Origin: PALSA-607 sp036510735 | Lineage (GTDB): Bacteria > Actinomycetota > Actinomycetes > Acidothermales > Acidothermaceae | Assembly (NCBI GenBank): GCA_036510735.1 | Contig: DATCDK010000225.1 | Span: 1 to 64,000 of the forward strand | DNA: 64,000 bases | Direction: 5' to 3' | Shown here: positions 27,513 through 36,605 of the stretch, piece after piece | Numbering within the stretch: the stretch's first letter is position 1 | How the letters are laid out: each line of letters begins with the position of its first letter | Made by a program: the position numbers and the translations under genes | The notes under the pieces: model-generated | Databases searched by the model: none | Told to the model about the DNA's origin: nothing | What the model saw: the letters and a program-made list of their open reading frames with translations, nothing else

Positions 27513-30500
27513 ATGGGGAAAGTGAGTCGACACAGATCCGCCGGCGGCCGTGGGGGCTTAGGGCTTCGGGTCCTGTTTGTCGTTGCCGCAGTCGTGTTCG
27601 CCGGCTTTGTGGTGCTCCCGCGTGGGAGCGTGGCCGCCGACCAGGTGAGCTTCGCCGCTGCGCAAGGTCAGCTCGGCAGCCCTGCGACGGTGATCACCGA
27701 TCCGACCGCCACCGACGGGCAAGCCGTGCGCTTCAATGCGCCGATCCCCGATAGCGCAGGATTCGTGCACCCGGGCATCCTCGTTGATCCCTCGCAGATC
27801 AGCTACGTTCAGGACGAGATCGCTGCTGGCGCGAGTCCGTGGACGCCGGCGCTCGCTGCGGTGAATCCGTTCTATACAAAACTCAGCTATGCGGCGGGCC
27901 CTTACGCCACCGTCGACTGCAGTGCTACGTCGAAAAGCTGCACGAACGTCGTGCAAGACGCTATCGCGGCCTACACCTTTGCGTTGCTCTACTCCTATAG
28001 CACCGCGCCCGATCGCGCGAAGTACGCCGATGCCGCGATCGCCATCATGAACGCCTGGTCGGCGACGCTCACGAAGGCGAACGGCAACCAGGCGCGCCTC
28101 GACCTGGCTTGGTCGGCCGAGGTGTTTCCGCGGGCGGCCGAGATCTTGCGCTACACCTTTGCGTCTGGCCCGGGCGACCAGGTTCTCAACGTCGCCGCGT
28201 TCACCAACATGCTCAACAACGTCTACGTGCCGACCCTTATCGCCGGCGACCCCCAGTCGAACGGGAATTGGGAACTGTCGATGGCCGATGGCCTTATCAA
28301 CATCGGTGTGTTCACCGACAACCGAAGCGTCTTCAACTCAGGGGTGGCGATGTGGCGCGCTCGAGTGCCGGCTTACATCTATCTGAGTACCGACAACAAC
28401 GCTAATGGCCAGCCGATCGCCCCGCCGGGCGGCAACTACAGCAACCCGGCGGCGCTGACCTGCTTTTGGCTCGGCCTCGGAACGAACAAGACCACCTGCA
28501 CGGTGCCAGCCGGGTTCACCTATCACGACGGCATGACCCAGGAAACCTGCCGCGACATGTCGCACCCTATGGAGGGTCTAGGTGCGATGGTGAACGCCGC
28601 CGAGACAGCTCGCTTGCAGGGCGTCGATCTGTATGGCGAGCAGAAGCAGCGCATCACCGATGCCTACGAGTACGCCGCGGCGTACGACAGTCAATACCTC
28701 ACCACGCATGTCTGGCCGGCAAGTCCGTGCGGTGGCCAACCTGGCTCCCACTCAGGCCAGGGCGGCGACGGTACGGGTGGCAGCAGCTACATGTATGGGT
28801 GGGAAATCGCGTACAACGAGTACGCGAATCGCCTTGGCGTTTCGATGCCGAACACTCAAGCAATGATCGCGCGGTTCCGGCCAAGCGGAGGCGTGAACGC
28901 TACCGACTGGGAAACTCTGGCGAACGTCGGCGCGTCCGCGTCGGGCGGGTGCCCGGCGCCGGACATCCGATCGGGCATCGACACGATGACTGTGACCGTT
29001 CCCGCGGACGGCACGTATCAGTTGTGGTCGCGAGTGAATCCGCAAGACTCCAGCGACACGTCGTACGCGTTGCAGGTCGACGGCGGCTGCCCGATCAACA
29101 TCGGCGGCGCGAGCATGCCCGCAGGCCAATGGACCTGGGCTAATTACGAGAACGGTGATCCGAACTCGAGCGTAAGTGTGCCGCTGACAGCCGGAACGCA
29201 CACGCTTGAACTCATCGGGGTGAGTTCCGGGCTAGCGGTCGACAGCGTCCTGTTCGTCGCCGACCCGACCTGCGTGCCCGTTGACTTCGGCGACAACTGT
29301 GCGCCGTCCGGCCTTGGGTCACCGGACCAGACTGCTCCGACCACTGCCATGACCGCCCCCAATGATGGCGACACAGTGTCTGGCACGGTTCCGCTTACGG
29401 CGACCGCCGCCGACGATACCGCGATTGCGCGGGTCAGCTTCCTCGTCGACGGTTCGGTCGTCGGCTTCACGACCTCGGATCCTTACATTTTCTCGTGGAA
29501 CAGCACGACGGTTCCCGATGGTCCGCACACTGTGCAGTCGCGCGCCTACGACACGTCAGGTAACAGCACCGATTCTGCACCGGTCACGATCACGACCATG
29601 AACGCTGATGTCACGCCGCCGTCCGCACCGAGTGATGTGACCGCCACGGCGACAAGCGCCACATCGGTCGGTCTCACGTGGACCGCGGCAACCGACGACA
29701 CCGGCGTGACCTCGTATCTCGTGTACCGCGACGGGACGCAAGTCGGCACGTCGGCGTCAACCACCTACAGCGATTCCGGCCTGACTCAGCTCACGGATTA
29801 CACCTATACCGTGTACGCGACCGATGGTGCAGGCAACGTCGGGCCGGCCAGTGACCCCAGCACTGCGACGACGCCCGACGGCACGCCACCAACCGCTCCG
29901 GGCAGCTTCGCCGCCACCGTGGCGCTCAATCAGGTCACGCTGACCTGGACCCCGGCCACCGACAACGTCGGCGTGACCAGCTACGTGTTGAGCCGCAATG
30001 GGGTGCAAATCAACCAGCCGACGGGTTTGACGTTCGTTGATTCTGCGCCCTCAGCTGGGGCTAGCTACACCTACGCGCTAACCGCCACCGACGCCGCAGG
30101 CAATCTTGGCCCCGCCGCGATAGTCACGATCACCACGCCGGACGTCACGCCGCCGTCCGCACCGGCGACGTTTACGGCAGTGGCCACGTCGTCGAGTCAA
30201 GTTAATCTCACGTGGACTGCCGCCACCGACGACGTCGGTGTGACGGCCTACGTGCTGACTCGCGGTGGTGTGCGGATCAACAAGTTGGCGGCGCTCACGT
30301 TTGCTGACTCGGGTCTCGCACCGAGCACCAGCTACACCTACGCGATCACCGCGGTCGACGCTGCGGGCAATGTCAGCCCCGCGAAGACCGTTACGGTCAC
30401 CACGCTGGCCGCCGCGGCGCCACCAGGCTCCGGCTGGGCTGGGGCGTACTTCGCCAACACCACGTTGAGCGGCGCCGCCATCACGCGTGCCGATCCGACC

Positions 30501-31265
30501 GTGAACTTCTCGTGGGGTACCGGCGCTCCGATATCGGGCATCGGCGCCGACAACTTCAGCGCCCGCTGGACAGGGCAACTCACGCCGCCGAAGAGCGGTA
30601 CGTACACGTTCTACACGCAAGCCGACGGTGGTGTCCGTCTGTACATCAACGACAACCTCGTCATCAACCACTGGACGGCGGGTGCCAACAGTAAGACCAC
30701 GACGTACGGTCTGACGGCGGGCAAAGCCATCAATGTTCGGTTGGAGTATTTCGACACCACGGGAGCGGCGACCGCTCAGCTGTTGTGGTCGGGACCGAGT
30801 CTCACGAAGGCCGTCGTTCCCGCGACGGTAATGAATCCCGCGTCAGCCGGATTGACGGCAACCTACTTCAGCGGCACCGGTCTTACGACAGCCGCGGTCG
30901 TGCGGCTCGATGACACGCTGAACTTCAGTTGGGGAACAGGTTCGCCGGATTCTCGCGTCCCGGTCGACAACTTCTCGGCGCGGTGGACCGGCAAGATCAA
31001 GCCCACGACGTCCGCTACTTACACGTTCTACACCGACGCTGCTGGTGGAATGCGACTGTGGGTGAACGGCGTAGAGCTGGTGAACAACTGGACGCTGCAC
31101 AATCTCGCTACTAACAGCGGGAAGATCGCGCTGACGGCAGGCACGTCCTACGACATCAAGGTGGAGTATCAAGTCGGCACGCAGTCGGCAGTGGCGAAAC
31201 TGTCGTGGAGCACGTCAAGCGCGGCCAAGGCCATCGTTCCGCAGAGCGTGTTACGAGACCGGTAG
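27513..31265 (+). CDS. Large secreted alginate-lyase-like polysaccharide-degrading protein with FN3 and PA14 modules
   Basis: A 1250-residue exported protein. Modules in order: signal peptide (about 1-42); alginate-lyase-type alpha/alpha domain (about 85-455) with FVHPGILVDPSQ, SNGNWELSMADGLINIGVF and FTYHDGMTQETCRDMSHPME, where Asn/Trp and His are the likely active-site residues; a carbohydrate-binding-like beta domain (about 460-595); a bacterial Ig-like domain (about 605-700); three fibronectin type III domains (about 700-790, 790-880, 880-966); and two PA14 domains (about 972-1110 and 1110-1250), which bind glycans. It probably attacks an acidic or plant/algal polysaccharide outside the cell; the substrate is not deducible. 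No transporter genes accompany it. Confidence 0.87.
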   Translation: MGKVSRHRSAGGRGGLGLRVLFVVAAVVFAGFVVLPRGSVAADQVSFAAAQGQLGSPATVITDPTATDGQAVRFNAPIPDSAGFVHPGILVDPSQISYVQDEIAAGASPWTPALAAVNPFYTKLSYAAGPYATVDCSATSKSCTNVVQDAIAAYTFALLYSYSTAPDRAKYADAAIAIMNAWSATLTKANGNQARLDLAWSAEVFPRAAEILRYTFASGPGDQVLNVAAFTNMLNNVYVPTLIAGDPQSNGNWELSMADGLINIGVFTDNRSVFNSGVAMWRARVPAYIYLSTDNNANGQPIAPPGGNYSNPAALTCFWLGLGTNKTTCTVPAGFTYHDGMTQETCRDMSHPMEGLGAMVNAAETARLQGVDLYGEQKQRITDAYEYAAAYDSQYLTTHVWPASPCGGQPGSHSGQGGDGTGGSSYMYGWEIAYNEYANRLGVSMPNTQAMIARFRPSGGVNATDWETLANVGASASGGCPAPDIRSGIDTMTVTVPADGTYQLWSRVNPQDSSDTSYALQVDGGCPINIGGASMPAGQWTWANYENGDPNSSVSVPLTAGTHTLELIGVSSGLAVDSVLFVADPTCVPVDFGDNCAPSGLGSPDQTAPTTAMTAPNDGDTVSGTVPLTATAADDTAIARVSFLVDGSVVGFTTSDPYIFSWNSTTVPDGPHTVQSRAYDTSGNSTDSAPVTITTMNADVTPPSAPSDVTATATSATSVGLTWTAATDDTGVTSYLVYRDGTQVGTSASTTYSDSGLTQLTDYTYTVYATDGAGNVGPASDPSTATTPDGTPPTAPGSFAATVALNQVTLTWTPATDNVGVTSYVLSRNGVQINQPTGLTFVDSAPSAGASYTYALTATDAAGNLGPAAIVTITTPDVTPPSAPATFTAVATSSSQVNLTWTAATDDVGVTAYVLTRGGVRINKLAALTFADSGLAPSTSYTYAITAVDAAGNVSPAKTVTVTTLAAAAPPGSGWAGAYFANTTLSGAAITRADPTVNFSWGTGAPISGIGADNFSARWTGQLTPPKSGTYTFYTQADGGVRLYINDNLVINHWTAGANSKTTTYGLTAGKAINVRLEYFDTTGAATAQLLWSGPSLTKAVVPATVMNPASAGLTATYFSGTGLTTAAVVRLDDTLNFSWGTGSPDSRVPVDNFSARWTGKIKPTTSATYTFYTDAAGGMRLWVNGVELVNNWTLHNLATNSGKIALTAGTSYDIKVEYQVGTQSAVAKLSWSTSSAAKAIVPQSVLRDR

Positions 31266-31282
31266 AGCGTGCTGCGGCACCG

Positions 31283-32917
31283 TTAAAAGCGACCCGCATG
31301 GCGCAATTGCCGCGGTCGACCGTCAGGGTCGTAGATCAACCTATACAGCGGTCGCGCGAACAATCTGGTACCACGTCCAAGGGTGGCCTCGGGTCGCCGC
31401 CGCAATTGACCGATGGGTCTATCGCCCTGACGTCCGCTGTTGTGCCAGGCGTCGAGTCGATCAGCGGCTGCGGCCATGACGTCGAAGAACTGCTTTGAAT
31501 CGATGAGGTCGCCGTCGTCGCCCTCCCCGCGGCCCAAATGTTCACGAGCCAACTCGAGGCGCAGGTCGCGGGCAAATACGCGTGCTCCGTCACCGAGGTC
31601 CGCGGGATCAAGCGGCTCACGTGGATCTCGGTCCTGATCGAGCACGGCGCAACTCAGTTCGGAATCGTGGCTCCACGAGCGGCGATTCAGATTGTCGCTT
31701 CCTACGGTGGCCCAGACGTCGTCGATGACACACACCTTCGCGTGTACATAGATGGGAAGGCCACTGCGGTTTTCCAATCCGTATACGGCTACCCGGTCAC
31801 CGGCTGCGTGCCGCAAGGACTGCAGGGCATCGATACGCCCTATCTCGTTGGGCGGTCCGGAAACCTTCCCGTCCTGATCGGCCCACATCGGGAGAACCGC
31901 GATCATCCGCAGTTGCGGTTGTTCACGCAAAGCGGCGGCGAATGCCTGGGCGACGTCGGCAGACCAGAGGTACTGATCCTCGATGTAGATGAGCGAACGC
32001 GCCCTTCGGAGAGCTTTCTCGTACGCGCGTGCCACACTGCGCTCGCCCGATGGGGCGAACGGATACCCGTGCCGACGATGTGGGTAGGTGCGCAGGATCT
32101 GGACGACGTGCGCGCCGACGGGCGGTGGATCGGCACTTTGGGGCGGCAGAGTCCGGGCCTTGACCTGTTCGCCGTGGATCCGATCGGCGACGCGCCGCCA
32201 CGGCGCTCGTGACAGCGGCTGGGGGTCCGTCCAGCGTTCGCGAAAGACATATTCAACCGCGCCGACCGCCGGGCCACGGATCGCGACTTGAACGTCATGC
32301 CAGGGCGGCCGGCTGCCGTACGCGGCTGCCATCGGCTGCGATTGCGGGTCTCCGACGTGGTCGCGGTCGTCGCGTCGGCTGTGGCAAAGGTCGATGCCGC
32401 CCACAAATGCGACGTCATCGATGGTCTTGTCGCCATCGACGTGTCGGATAACGACAAACTTTTGGTGGTGCGACCCGCCGACGCGCACTCGCATGTCGAG
32501 CAGGCAACAGCCGCCCGCGGCTTCTATTTCTGCGCCGAGGCGCCGGTTCTGCTGGGCGCTGAACGCGAGTCTGTCCCAATGCGATCGCCACACGAGTCCA
32601 TTGACGATTGCGCCCCGAGACGCAGCAGCTGCGAGCATCGAACTGATCGTGACCCCGTCGACGTCTACCGCCTCGTCTGGGTCACCACGCCAGTCGGTGA
32701 AGTACAAGGCGTCGTCACGCGCCAGCCTCTCGGTGGCATCGCGCAACGCGGCGAAATAGTTAGCACCATGAATGAGGGCACGTACTTCGTTGCCCGACGA
32801 CCAACTCGCACCGTGCCGACGGTCAAGACCAGTCGCGGTGTTGCCACGTTCCGTCGGGGTCAGGAACCAGTTCGAAGCGAGTTGGTCGTCCATCGCCCGC
32901 GCTAGGTCGCTCACCAC
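31283..32917 (-). CDS. Eukaryotic-type phospholipase D, paralogue 1
   Basis: A 544-residue cytoplasmic-looking enzyme (no signal peptide) that should cleave phospholipid head groups to phosphatidic acid. The first HKD region is GGSHHQKFVVIRH followed by DVAFVGGIDLCHSRRDD, the plant/animal PLD layout. The aspartate of HxKxxxxD is replaced by Arg. The second motif YVHAKVCVIDDVWATVGSDN is complete. PFAPSGERSVARAYEKALRRA and LIYIEDQYLW are also conserved. It is about 50% like paralogue 2 at 38477 by eye. Start GTG 32917 or 32914. It is the last gene of a run with the two PAP2 genes (gap 28 bp). Confidence 0.87.
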   Translation of the reverse strand: MVSDLARAMDDQLASNWFLTPTERGNTATGLDRRHGASWSSGNEVRALIHGANYFAALRDATERLARDDALYFTDWRGDPDEAVDVDGVTISSMLAAAASRGAIVNGLVWRSHWDRLAFSAQQNRRLGAEIEAAGGCCLLDMRVRVGGSHHQKFVVIRHVDGDKTIDDVAFVGGIDLCHSRRDDRDHVGDPQSQPMAAAYGSRPPWHDVQVAIRGPAVGAVEYVFRERWTDPQPLSRAPWRRVADRIHGEQVKARTLPPQSADPPPVGAHVVQILRTYPHRRHGYPFAPSGERSVARAYEKALRRARSLIYIEDQYLWSADVAQAFAAALREQPQLRMIAVLPMWADQDGKVSGPPNEIGRIDALQSLRHAAGDRVAVYGLENRSGLPIYVHAKVCVIDDVWATVGSDNLNRRSWSHDSELSCAVLDQDRDPREPLDPADLGDGARVFARDLRLELAREHLGRGEGDDGDLIDSKQFFDVMAAAADRLDAWHNSGRQGDRPIGQLRRRPEATLGRGTRLFARPLYRLIYDPDGRPRQLRHAGRF

Positions 32918-32945
32918 TCACCGCCTGCGTGGTCTGCCGGTGCTA

Positions 32946-33656
32946 TTAGCTGTTGCTTTGCGGCGCTAGCTGTGGCGGCTCGTAAGCCGTATCTGCTGCT
33001 TGGGTACTGCGCGCCGGAGCCTTGGATGTGCCAAGTACGGCGTGCATCGACACCTGCAACCAGGCAAAGCCAAGTAACGCGCCACCCAGTACGTCTGTCG
33101 GATAATGCATGCCTCGGTAGAGCCGCGATGCTGCGACCACGACTGGGAAGAGGATCGCGACCGTGATAGCGAGTCGGCGCCACAGAACGTGCGCGCCGTA
33201 CCAGACGACGAGTGCGGCGATCGAACCGTAAAGTGCGACGGATGCCGCCGTATGACCTGACGGGAAGCTTGAGGTCGGCGGCGCGTGATCCAGGCGGACG
33301 ACGTTCGGTCGCGGCCGGTGCACAACCAGCGTCGTGAGGACAAAGATTGTCACCTCACCGACGACGGCCGTCACCACGAACAGCGGTTCCCGCCACCGTC
33401 TAAAGACAAGTGCGGCGGTGATGACGACGACTGCCGCAGCTGCGATGACGGGCAGGGTGGACGCTGCATCAGTTGCTCCGAGAGTCAGCGCGTTCAACAG
33501 GTGGTCTCGATGTCGAGCGAGCGTCGAGTCGACGGATCCATCCGCGTGTCCGAAGCGGCTGTGCGCAAGCAGATGGACGTCGAGTAGGCCCAGGGCGATC
33601 ATCGCAAGCAGAAGCACGGCGGCCCCGCCGAACACGAACGCCAGTGTTTTTCTCAT
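32946..33656 (-). CDS. PAP2-family membrane phosphatase (C-terminal gene of pair)
   Basis: A 236-residue integral membrane phosphatase with about six spans. The active-site triad is VVHRPRPN (KxxxxxxRP-type, with His in place of Lys), SSFPSGHTAA, and SRLYRGMHYPTDVLGG. This class removes phosphate from phosphatidic acid, undecaprenyl diphosphate or similar lipids on the outer side of the membrane. The frame is open upstream, but the start is ATG 33656, which overlaps the previous PAP2 gene (ATGA). The neighbouring phospholipase D suggests phosphatidic acid as substrate. Confidence 0.88.
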   Translation of the reverse strand: MRKTLAFVFGGAAVLLLAMIALGLLDVHLLAHSRFGHADGSVDSTLARHRDHLLNALTLGATDAASTLPVIAAAAVVVITAALVFRRWREPLFVVTAVVGEVTIFVLTTLVVHRPRPNVVRLDHAPPTSSFPSGHTAASVALYGSIAALVVWYGAHVLWRRLAITVAILFPVVVAASRLYRGMHYPTDVLGGALLGFAWLQVSMHAVLGTSKAPARSTQAADTAYEPPQLAPQSNS

Positions 33657-34432
33657 TGACCCACCAGGTGTTGGCTGGCCTCGACGTCGAGACCAGCAGT
33701 TTTGGCTCGCGGTTGTGGCGAGACGTGCCTGCGCCACACGCGAAACCCCGCACAGGTAGCAGCTACCCAGCCGGTCGCGAAGATCCAGCCGCCGACGACG
33801 TCGCTGAGGTAATGCACGCCGAGGGTCACGCGAGCGAACCCGATCAAGGCGAGCAAGATAATGGCGATCGCGACCGTCACCGAGCGCCAAACGGGCCGCA
33901 TCAACGGCAACACCACGATCAAGATGATGGCAACGCCGACGAACGACTCCAGTGCATGGCCCGACGGGAAGCTCTTTCCGGGGGCGCTCGCAACCGGGTT
34001 CGCGAGATGCGGACGTGCGCGATCGGCGACCGTCTTGATGACGTTGTCCAACAGTGCGGCGCCCGCCATCGTGACGGCTGCCCACAGAGCGAGACGTGCG
34101 GCGCGCCTGATGATCAGCACGATCGTCACCAGCGCGATGAGAACCCAAAACGTGCGTGGTGCGGCGAGATTGCTTACATCCTGCAGAAATCTCACGAGAC
34201 CGGGGTGACCGACAGCGAGCGTATGCGCGTGAGTCGCGACGCTTTGGTCGGCACTTTGCAACCCGGAGCTGTGCGAACGGACCAATGCCAGCAGCACCCC
34301 GAACGGCACCAGCACCACAAGCGCTGCGAGGCTCCATAGGGTCAGTTCCAGCCCTAACCGCGAATCCGGGTCTAAGCGTCGCTGCCGACGACCGGGGACG
34401 GGCGACACCGTGTCGGATGACGTGGTCGTCAT
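33653..34432 (-). CDS. PAP2-family membrane phosphatase (first gene of pair)
   Basis: A 259-residue membrane phosphatase. A polar N-terminus of about 35 residues leads into about six spans. Active-site motifs are KTVADRARPH (canonical KxxxxxxRP), KSFPSGHALES, and ARVTLGVHYLSDVVGG. It differs from the next gene, so the pair is not a fresh duplication, and the two may act on different lipids. ATG 34432 overlaps the stop of the small upstream gene (ATGA), and its own stop overlaps the next start. Confidence 0.88.
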   Translation of the reverse strand: MTTTSSDTVSPVPGRRQRRLDPDSRLGLELTLWSLAALVVLVPFGVLLALVRSHSSGLQSADQSVATHAHTLAVGHPGLVRFLQDVSNLAAPRTFWVLIALVTIVLIIRRAARLALWAAVTMAGAALLDNVIKTVADRARPHLANPVASAPGKSFPSGHALESFVGVAIILIVVLPLMRPVWRSVTVAIAIILLALIGFARVTLGVHYLSDVVGGWIFATGWVAATCAGFRVWRRHVSPQPRAKTAGLDVEASQHLVGQ

Positions 34433-34638
34433 GGCGTCGCTGCCCAGGGTGCCCTCGAGCGGCCTCGGGCGAGCAACATTTCGAGCCGCTTGTCGATGAC
34501 GAGTTGGCCTTCGCGAGCGAGGAATAGGCATAGCGCTGCCGTCAGCACGGCGTCACTGATCTCGTCGGCCACTGGTACCGAGCTATCCAGTCGCTCCAGT
34601 CGTTCTGCCGCGGTCGCCAACGCAACTTGGTTCACCAT
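34429..34638 (-). CDS. Small hypothetical protein leading the PAP2-PAP2-PLD operon
   Basis: A 69-residue soluble, helical protein with no family recognised: VALATAAERLERLDSSVPVA, then DEISDAVLTAALCLFLAREGQ and a basic end. The frame runs on upstream to 34752, but ATG 34638 gives a reasonable start. Its stop overlaps the PAP2 start by 4 nt, which supports it as a real coupled gene. It is divergent from the diacylglycerol-kinase-like gene with about 150 bp between. Confidence 0.55.
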   Translation of the reverse strand: MVNQVALATAAERLERLDSSVPVADEISDAVLTAALCLFLAREGQLVIDKRLEMLLARGRSRAPWAATP

Positions 34639-34790
34639 GACTAAGCGTGTACCCCACAGTCTGGACACTATTCCTCGGACCGCGCGGTTCGAGGACTGGC
34701 CGGCCGTGTTGAACGCCCCGCTAACGGGGTACACGCCTTCCAGCCGACCCAAGTTGGCCCGAAGCCCAGCAAGACTCGAGACCGCAAATT

Positions 34791-35684
34791 ATGGAGCGTT
34801 CGGTGGCATCAGTGGCAGTCGTTGCTCACTCGGGGAAGACGTTCGGCGGCGGTCTGGGCGAATTGCGCGAGGTGCTCGCCCGCGAGGGTTTCCCCGATCC
34901 GCAGTGGTATGAGGTCGCCAAGAGCAAGCAAGCCCCAAAGTTTGCACGTCGTGCCCTTGCGGGCGGCGCCGACGTCATTTTCGTGTGGGGCGGCGACGGA
35001 ACCGTTCAACGGTGCGTCGACGCGGTGGCGGGCAAATCTGCCACCATCGCGATCCTCCCGGCCGGAACTGCCAATCTATTGGCAACGAACCTGGGCGTTC
35101 CCAGTGATGTGGCCGAAGCCGTGCGAGTTGGACTTCGTGGACATCGCCGACCCCTCGACACCGGCTCGGTGAATGGCGAGCACTTCGTGGTGATGGCGGG
35201 TGCCGGCTTTGATGCACTCATGATCAAGGATGCTGACCGAGGTATGAAGGACCGCATCGGGCGGGCGGCATACCTCTGGACCGGGACCAAGAACCTCACC
35301 GCGGCTCGCGCCAAGGCGACAATCAGGGTCGACGGAAAGCGCTTCTTCAAGGGTCGCGTCTCGTGCGTCCTTGTCGGCAACGTCGGGGAGATTCTCGGTG
35401 GTGTCAAAGCATTCAAGGGCGCCAGGCCGGACGACGGTGTGCTGGAACTGGGTGTGGTGACGGCGAAGAACCCGCTGCAATGGACCCGGACGCTTGGGAG
35501 AATGGCGCTTGGCAGCACCGGCAAATCACCCTTCGTGCAGATGGCGAAGGGAAAGAAGTTCACGATCGCATTCGACCGGAAGTTCCCCTATGAACTCGAC
35601 GGCGGTGCACGGCCAGGCGCAACGAAACTGCGGGTCCGGGTGCACCCGGCGTCCATTCATATTTGCGTTCCGCACACCGAGTAA
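34791..35684 (+). CDS. Diacylglycerol kinase family lipid kinase
   Basis: A 297-residue DAGK-catalytic-domain protein (YegS/DgkB/BmrU type) that phosphorylates diacylglycerol or a related lipid with ATP. Nucleotide-binding motif VIFVWGGDGTVQRCVDA (about 61-77), then ILPAGTANLLATNLGVP and GEHFVVMAGAGFDALMI are all intact. The C-terminal beta domain includes VLVGNVGEILGGVKAFKGA and a conserved DGVLELGVV. It is divergent from the PAP2/PLD operon, so enzymes making and consuming phosphatidic acid share one intergenic region. It converges with DUF1206. Confidence 0.88.
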   Translation: MERSVASVAVVAHSGKTFGGGLGELREVLAREGFPDPQWYEVAKSKQAPKFARRALAGGADVIFVWGGDGTVQRCVDAVAGKSATIAILPAGTANLLATNLGVPSDVAEAVRVGLRGHRRPLDTGSVNGEHFVVMAGAGFDALMIKDADRGMKDRIGRAAYLWTGTKNLTAARAKATIRVDGKRFFKGRVSCVLVGNVGEILGGVKAFKGARPDDGVLELGVVTAKNPLQWTRTLGRMALGSTGKSPFVQMAKGKKFTIAFDRKFPYELDGGARPGATKLRVRVHPASIHICVPHTE

Positions 35685-35699
35685 GAACCGCGTTTGCCG

Positions 35700-36515
35700 C
35701 TAGACGCGACGCCAGCGCGCCTCACACAGGCCGTACAGGCCGAAGATGATGAGGCCGACGGCTGCCACGCCCAGGAGAGCGGCGCCGTAGGGCTGGTTTC
35801 GCAATGTTCGGAGCGCCTCGTCGAGGCCTCGGGCCTTAGCCGGGTCAAACTTCTTCGCAGCTTCGATGACGAGCGCACCGGCCAGGGCGAAGATGAGGCC
35901 ACGTGCCGTGGTCCCGATGACCCCGAGGGCGACCACCGTACGGCGCGCGCGTTCGCCCAACTGTGAGATGCCCATCGTCTTGAGGAACTTGCGGCGTAAA
36001 CCCTCGACCATGAGGCTCAGGCCGACGATGACGACAACGGCGCCGACGATCCCCACCGCCCACCGGCCGCCCGTGTGTTGCATCACGCGTGCGCTGGCGT
36101 CTTGCTGGGTGGTGGCTTGGCTGGAGCCCGAGCCGTGCAGTACCGACAGGGTCGTCAACGCAAAGAACGCGTATACAACGCCGCGAAAGCCGGACTTTAT
36201 GCGCGGGCCCGCGCCGTCGCCTTCACCCGCGACGCCCCAGATCGCCTCGCTGAAGCGCCAGGCCGCGTACGCCAGAAACCCCGCAAACAGCGCCCACAGC
36301 ATCGTCGACCCATAAGGCTTGCCCGCAAGAGTTTCCAGTGCACCACGCTGGTCGGCCTCATCGTGGCCGCCTCGACCGATGGCAAGCATGAGCGCCACCC
36401 ATCCGACGAGCAGGTAGATCACCCCGCGAGCAACAAGACCCGCGTGCGCAACCAACTTCCCAAGCCGCCCGACTGCAGCGTGAGACGTCAACATCGCGGT
36501 GCTTGTCGTGGCCAT
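35700..36515 (-). CDS. DUF1206 membrane protein
   Basis: A 271-residue membrane protein with about six spans, built from three DUF1206 repeats of about 80-90 residues: HAGLVARGVIYLLVGWVALM, FRGVVYAFFALTTLSVLHGS and TARGLIFALAGALVIEAAKK. The family is widespread in actinobacteria and has no known function. Its repeat pattern suggests a pore or scaffold. It lies 90 bp downstream of the AarF-like kinase gene on the same strand, so the two may be co-transcribed. Confidence 0.87.
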   Translation of the reverse strand: MATTSTAMLTSHAAVGRLGKLVAHAGLVARGVIYLLVGWVALMLAIGRGGHDEADQRGALETLAGKPYGSTMLWALFAGFLAYAAWRFSEAIWGVAGEGDGAGPRIKSGFRGVVYAFFALTTLSVLHGSGSSQATTQQDASARVMQHTGGRWAVGIVGAVVVIVGLSLMVEGLRRKFLKTMGISQLGERARRTVVALGVIGTTARGLIFALAGALVIEAAKKFDPAKARGLDEALRTLRNQPYGAALLGVAAVGLIIFGLYGLCEARWRRV

Positions 36516-36605
36516 TGGACTCCAGCCCTCGTTCTTCCCACCCGGCTCGACCGCCAGCTTTCGGTCTGTCCTACCCCACGGCGCGACCTCACAACCGGCC
36601 GCGTG

